Shown here piece after piece: positions 63,772 to 64,000 of a stretch of 64,000 nucleotides of DNA (positions within the stretch are counted from its first letter, which is position 1; each line of letters begins with the position of its first letter). The stretch spans positions 334,454-398,453 of the forward strand of contig JBPFEG010000088.1 of assembly GCA_051061015.1 (NCBI GenBank). The letters run 5' to 3'. The notes beneath the pieces are model-generated. The model saw nothing but the letters and a program-made list of their open reading frames with translations, ran no database searches and was not told where the DNA came from. Both the position numbers and the translations under genes were made by a program. Origin of the DNA: Methylomicrobium sp051061015 (GTDB taxonomy: Bacteria; Pseudomonadota; Gammaproteobacteria; Methylococcales; Methylomonadaceae).

Positions 63772-64000
63772 AATCTTATACTGTCCAGGATCGTCCTGTG
63801 CTTGCTGTTTCCGGTCGTAGATCCGGGAGAGGCGAAAATGGATGCCTGCCGAGCGCTTCCGACCCAGGCCGTGTAAAAACGTCAGGAAAACAAAATAGTC
63901 GGCGATTAAACGGAATTCTGCTGAATTCCCGCCCTCAGGTGAGCGATTCTGGAGCGGTAGAGTTTTTTCTGGTCTACTCGACTGATTACCCCAAAGCCCC

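Overview
The window looks like chromosomal DNA of a gammaproteobacterium with moderately high G+C. Family composition (cysM, truA, rlmD, htpX, a ydbH/ydbL pair, Gcw_chp/TorF porin, TIGR02647-type protein, PQQ-type dehydrogenase) would fit a methanotroph-like member of Methylococcales. That assignment is an impression from gene content; no marker gene here proves it. No rRNA, tRNA or CRISPR array was seen.

Positions 1-34471 hold a complete type VI secretion system (T6SS). All thirteen core genes are present and point left, in the order tssA, tssB, tssC, hcp, tagJ, tssE, tssF, tssG, clpV, a cargo island, a VgrG-linked accessory gene, a PAAR spike, vgrG, tssJ, tagH, tssK, tssL (with an OmpA domain), tssM, a tagF-pppA fusion, a fused TssB/TssC-like paralogue, an FHA-transmembrane-lytic transglycosylase fusion, and a small PD-(D/E)xK-like protein. 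Beyond the left end of this run, on the other strand, lie a caspase-fold protease (cut by the window edge), a membrane Ser/Thr kinase (PpkA-like) and a lipoprotein hydrolase. Kinase, phosphatase, TagF and two FHA proteins together make a threonine-phosphorylation switch for the system. The cargo island between clpV and vgrG (about 20994-23154) is visibly A+T-richer. It encodes three unrelated small proteins with toxin-like catalytic signatures: a papain/transglutaminase-type Cys-His-Asp set, a CNF1/BLF1/CheD-like G-C-T...H motif, and a PD-(D/E)xK-like RPD...E..DLTS motif. The middle one lies between two related palindromic repeats. I regard these as candidate T6SS effectors; none has an obvious immunity partner.

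Positions 34800-38800 carry two surface or secreted proteins: an autotransporter-type beta-barrel with a clear sigma-70 promoter, and a large IgGFc-binding/PKD protein. They converge on strong hairpins.

Positions 39165-48250 are housekeeping: NudF and a PQQ-type dehydrogenase, HtpX, CysM, a YdbH/YdbL-like envelope pair, RlmD, an L,D-transpeptidase and TruA.

Positions 48376-53812 form an accessory envelope region: a TorF-like porin, an ECF sigma/anti-sigma/subtilisin-lipoprotein module, a secreted protein with a Thr-Ser-Gly repeat, and a convergent autotransporter-type O-heptosyltransferase. A 15-nt motif with two mismatches stands upstream of both the sigma gene and the repeat-protein gene, which suggests one regulon.

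Positions 54280-63771 carry a four-gene DevBCA/TolC-type exporter, a ChrA transporter, a macro-domain deacetylase, an RcnB-like periplasmic protein, a lone periplasmic adaptor, a small TIGR02647-like protein and an O-methyltransferase.
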